6,486 nucleotides of DNA from contig JASHXK010000093.1 in the NCBI GenBank assembly GCA_030043575.1, forward strand, positions 1-6,486. The letters are read 5' to 3'. The notes beneath the pieces are model-generated. The model searched no databases. It saw only the letters and a list, made by a program, of their open reading frames with translations, and was not told the origin of the DNA. The DNA is from Terriglobales bacterium (lineage in GTDB: Bacteria > Acidobacteriota > Terriglobia > Terriglobales > Acidobacteriaceae). This document shows, piece by piece, positions 5,154 to 6,486 of the stretch. The position numbers and the translations under genes are program-made. Positions within the stretch are counted from its first letter, which is position 1, and each line of letters begins with the position of its first letter.

Positions 5154-6486
5154 TCAGTCTCTCGGAATGTTTTCCGCTGCCTCAAAGCATTGGCGGGCGT
5201 GCTGGGAATCGCCCAGCTTGCCGTAAATGTGTCCCATATTGCTGAGCGCCTGGCGCTTGTCTGCGGAAAGGAGGAGCGGAGCGCGAACCGCTTGCCGATA
5301 GTAATAGAGCGCCCGTTGCAGATTGCCCTGTTCATGCTCGTAGAAGGCAAGTGCCAGATTGTCGTACGCGTTTGTCGGCTCCACGCTCACTGCCCTAGCC
5401 AAGTGTTGCATCGCTTCCGCCGTTCTTCCGACCGCCTTAAGGTCGCCGGCGAGGCGTTCTTCGGTGAAGCTGTTGTCAGGCGACACCTGTAGAGCGTGGG
5501 ACCATAACGTGATGTCGTCACGCCAGTAGTTCACCTGGCGATAGGTCAACACGGTAAGAGCGGTGAGAACGGCAACGCTTATGCCCGCCAGCGCCGGGAC
5601 CGGAAAACGGCTCCTCTCGCTCCACTCCGCCACGCCCCAGCAGATCAGGAGGAATATCCCGCAGAGCGGCTGATAGGCATAGCGGTCCGCCATGGCCTGA
5701 TCGCCAAAATGGACAACACCGCTCATGGGGACCAGGCTGATCAGAAACCAGAACCAGCCCACGAGCAGGTATCTCTGATTCTTGGCCAACAGCACCACCA
5801 CCGTGATTGCCAGCAACAGCGCCGCAGCACCCGCGACCTGCCACACCGACAGAGTGTCGCCGGGATGGGGATAGTAGATACTCAACCACTGGGGCCAAAG
5901 AGCCTTTCCGAGATATCGCACGTAGGAGACGATGGCGTTCTCCAGGCGAACGACGTGGGAATACGGCCAGGCTCCCGGATGGTTTGATCCTTGAACCAGA
6001 AGGGTCACGGCTGCGTCCAGAATCGCCAATACAAACAACGGGATCTTCTCCACCACCAACCCAACGAGGCGTGTCGCCGGCATTGGCTGCAATTCGTTGG
6101 TTCCCGCGACAACTCCCGAACTGGCAGGAAACATCCGCTGCAGCGGCCAGTAATCCCACAGCAGCAATACGAACGGCAGCATGATGATTTGCGACTTCGC
6201 CATCAACCCCAGCGCGTACAGCAGGGCTACCAGGCAGTAACGACCGATACCGGGCTTGGCGGCATACCAGCGATAGCCGTCCAGCGCCAGCAGAAAGAAG
6301 ATCATGCTGAGCATGGTCTTTAGTTCTGCGACCCAAACCACAGGCTCCACGTTGATGGGATGTAATGCAAATAGGGCTGCCACCATGAAGCTGCGGCCCA
6401 GGAAGCCGGTGGCGCGCTTCAGAGTCCAGAACAAAAGCCAGGCGGCGAGCGCATGCAGCAACACGTTGACGATATGATGACCGGCA
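5154..6486 (-). CDS. Multi-pass membrane protein with C-terminal TPRs, GT-C/TMTC-like (5' end beyond window)
   Basis: The frame enters from the right edge (first full codon at 6485) and ends at TGA 5154, giving 443 residues. A GTG at 6464 is internal, because HHIVNVLLHALAAWLLF crosses it without a break. About eight membrane helices come first. Motifs recalled from large bacterial TPR membrane proteins distantly similar to eukaryotic TMTC O-mannosyltransferases are FALHPINVEPVVWVAELKTM (39-58), IYYPHPGD (203-210), LVPMSGVVHFGDQAMADRYAYQ (about 251-272) and NYWRDDITLWSHAL (319-332). About three TPRs follow (338-371, 372-405, 411-443; for example ALSNMGHIYGKLGDSQHARQCFEAA). The N-terminal loop expected to hold the acidic catalytic residues is outside the window, so glycosyltransferase activity is inferred. 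It precedes the GT39-type gene by 25 bp, suggesting co-transcription and perhaps a joint role in envelope or protein glycosylation, with the TPRs binding a partner or acceptor. Confidence 0.85.
   Translation of the reverse strand, partial: AGHHIVNVLLHALAAWLLFWTLKRATGFLGRSFMVAALFALHPINVEPVVWVAELKTMLSMIFFLLALDGYRWYAAKPGIGRYCLVALLYALGLMAKSQIIMLPFVLLLWDYWPLQRMFPASSGVVAGTNELQPMPATRLVGLVVEKIPLFVLAILDAAVTLLVQGSNHPGAWPYSHVVRLENAIVSYVRYLGKALWPQWLSIYYPHPGDTLSVWQVAGAAALLLAITVVVLLAKNQRYLLVGWFWFLISLVPMSGVVHFGDQAMADRYAYQPLCGIFLLICWGVAEWSERSRFPVPALAGISVAVLTALTVLTYRQVNYWRDDITLWSHALQVSPDNSFTEERLAGDLKAVGRTAEAMQHLARAVSVEPTNAYDNLALAFYEHEQGNLQRALYYYRQAVRAPLLLSADKRQALSNMGHIYGKLGDSQHARQCFEAAENIPRD

Noticed and set aside
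1..6486. Search for CRISPR repeats, insertion-sequence ends, tRNA/rRNA genes, toxin-antitoxin or phage-defence genes
   Set aside because: No regularly spaced repeats, transposase motifs, RNA-gene signatures or defence-related domains were seen; the window is dense with ordinary membrane, exported and regulatory genes.

Overview
The window is GC-rich bacterial DNA. All four genes supported here lie on the minus strand, so transcription runs from right to left. The protein families point to Acidobacteriota (class Terriglobia, Koribacter-like): an NtrY-type sensor kinase, a FecR/DUF6600-type Trp- and Pro-rich secreted protein, and two large polytopic GT-C-like membrane proteins, one with C-terminal TPRs and the other with an SNLDWGQ motif. 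This assignment comes from family resemblance recalled from memory, not from a marker gene.

Layout, in order of transcription. (1) 6486 to 5154: the C-terminal 443 residues of a multi-pass membrane protein ending in about three TPRs; its 5' end lies beyond the right edge. (2) 5128 to 3443: a 561-aa polytopic glycosyltransferase of the dolichyl-phosphate-mannose/ArnT (GT39, PMT_2-like) type. It begins 25 bp after the first stop, behind a GGAGG ribosome-binding site, so the two are very probably one operon. (3) 3442 to 3193: 250 bp of non-coding DNA with a terminator-like hairpin and the leader of the next gene. (4) 3192 to 1411: a 593-aa exported protein with signal peptide, FecR-like domain, Trp/Tyr/Gly-rich DUF6600-like region, an Asn-Ile-Thr repeat and a long Pro-rich tail. 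(5) 1410 to 1146: 265 bp of non-coding DNA with two small hairpins, a perfect TATAAT box and an adjacent perfect inverted repeat. (6) 1145 to 1: the N-terminal 381 residues of an NtrY-like membrane sensor histidine kinase (four membrane segments, extracytoplasmic domain, HAMP). Its PAS and kinase domains lie beyond the left edge.

The two GT-C-like proteins probably act on a lipid-linked sugar at the outer face of the cytoplasmic membrane (protein or envelope glycosylation). The FecR/DUF6600 protein is exported, and the sensor kinase has its own promoter-like region. I see no shared pathway linking all four, no mobile element, CRISPR array, tRNA or rRNA, and nothing that amounts to a convincing new system. 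The points most worth checking are start-site corrections, the control region ahead of the kinase gene, and the unusual repeat and tail of the secreted protein.
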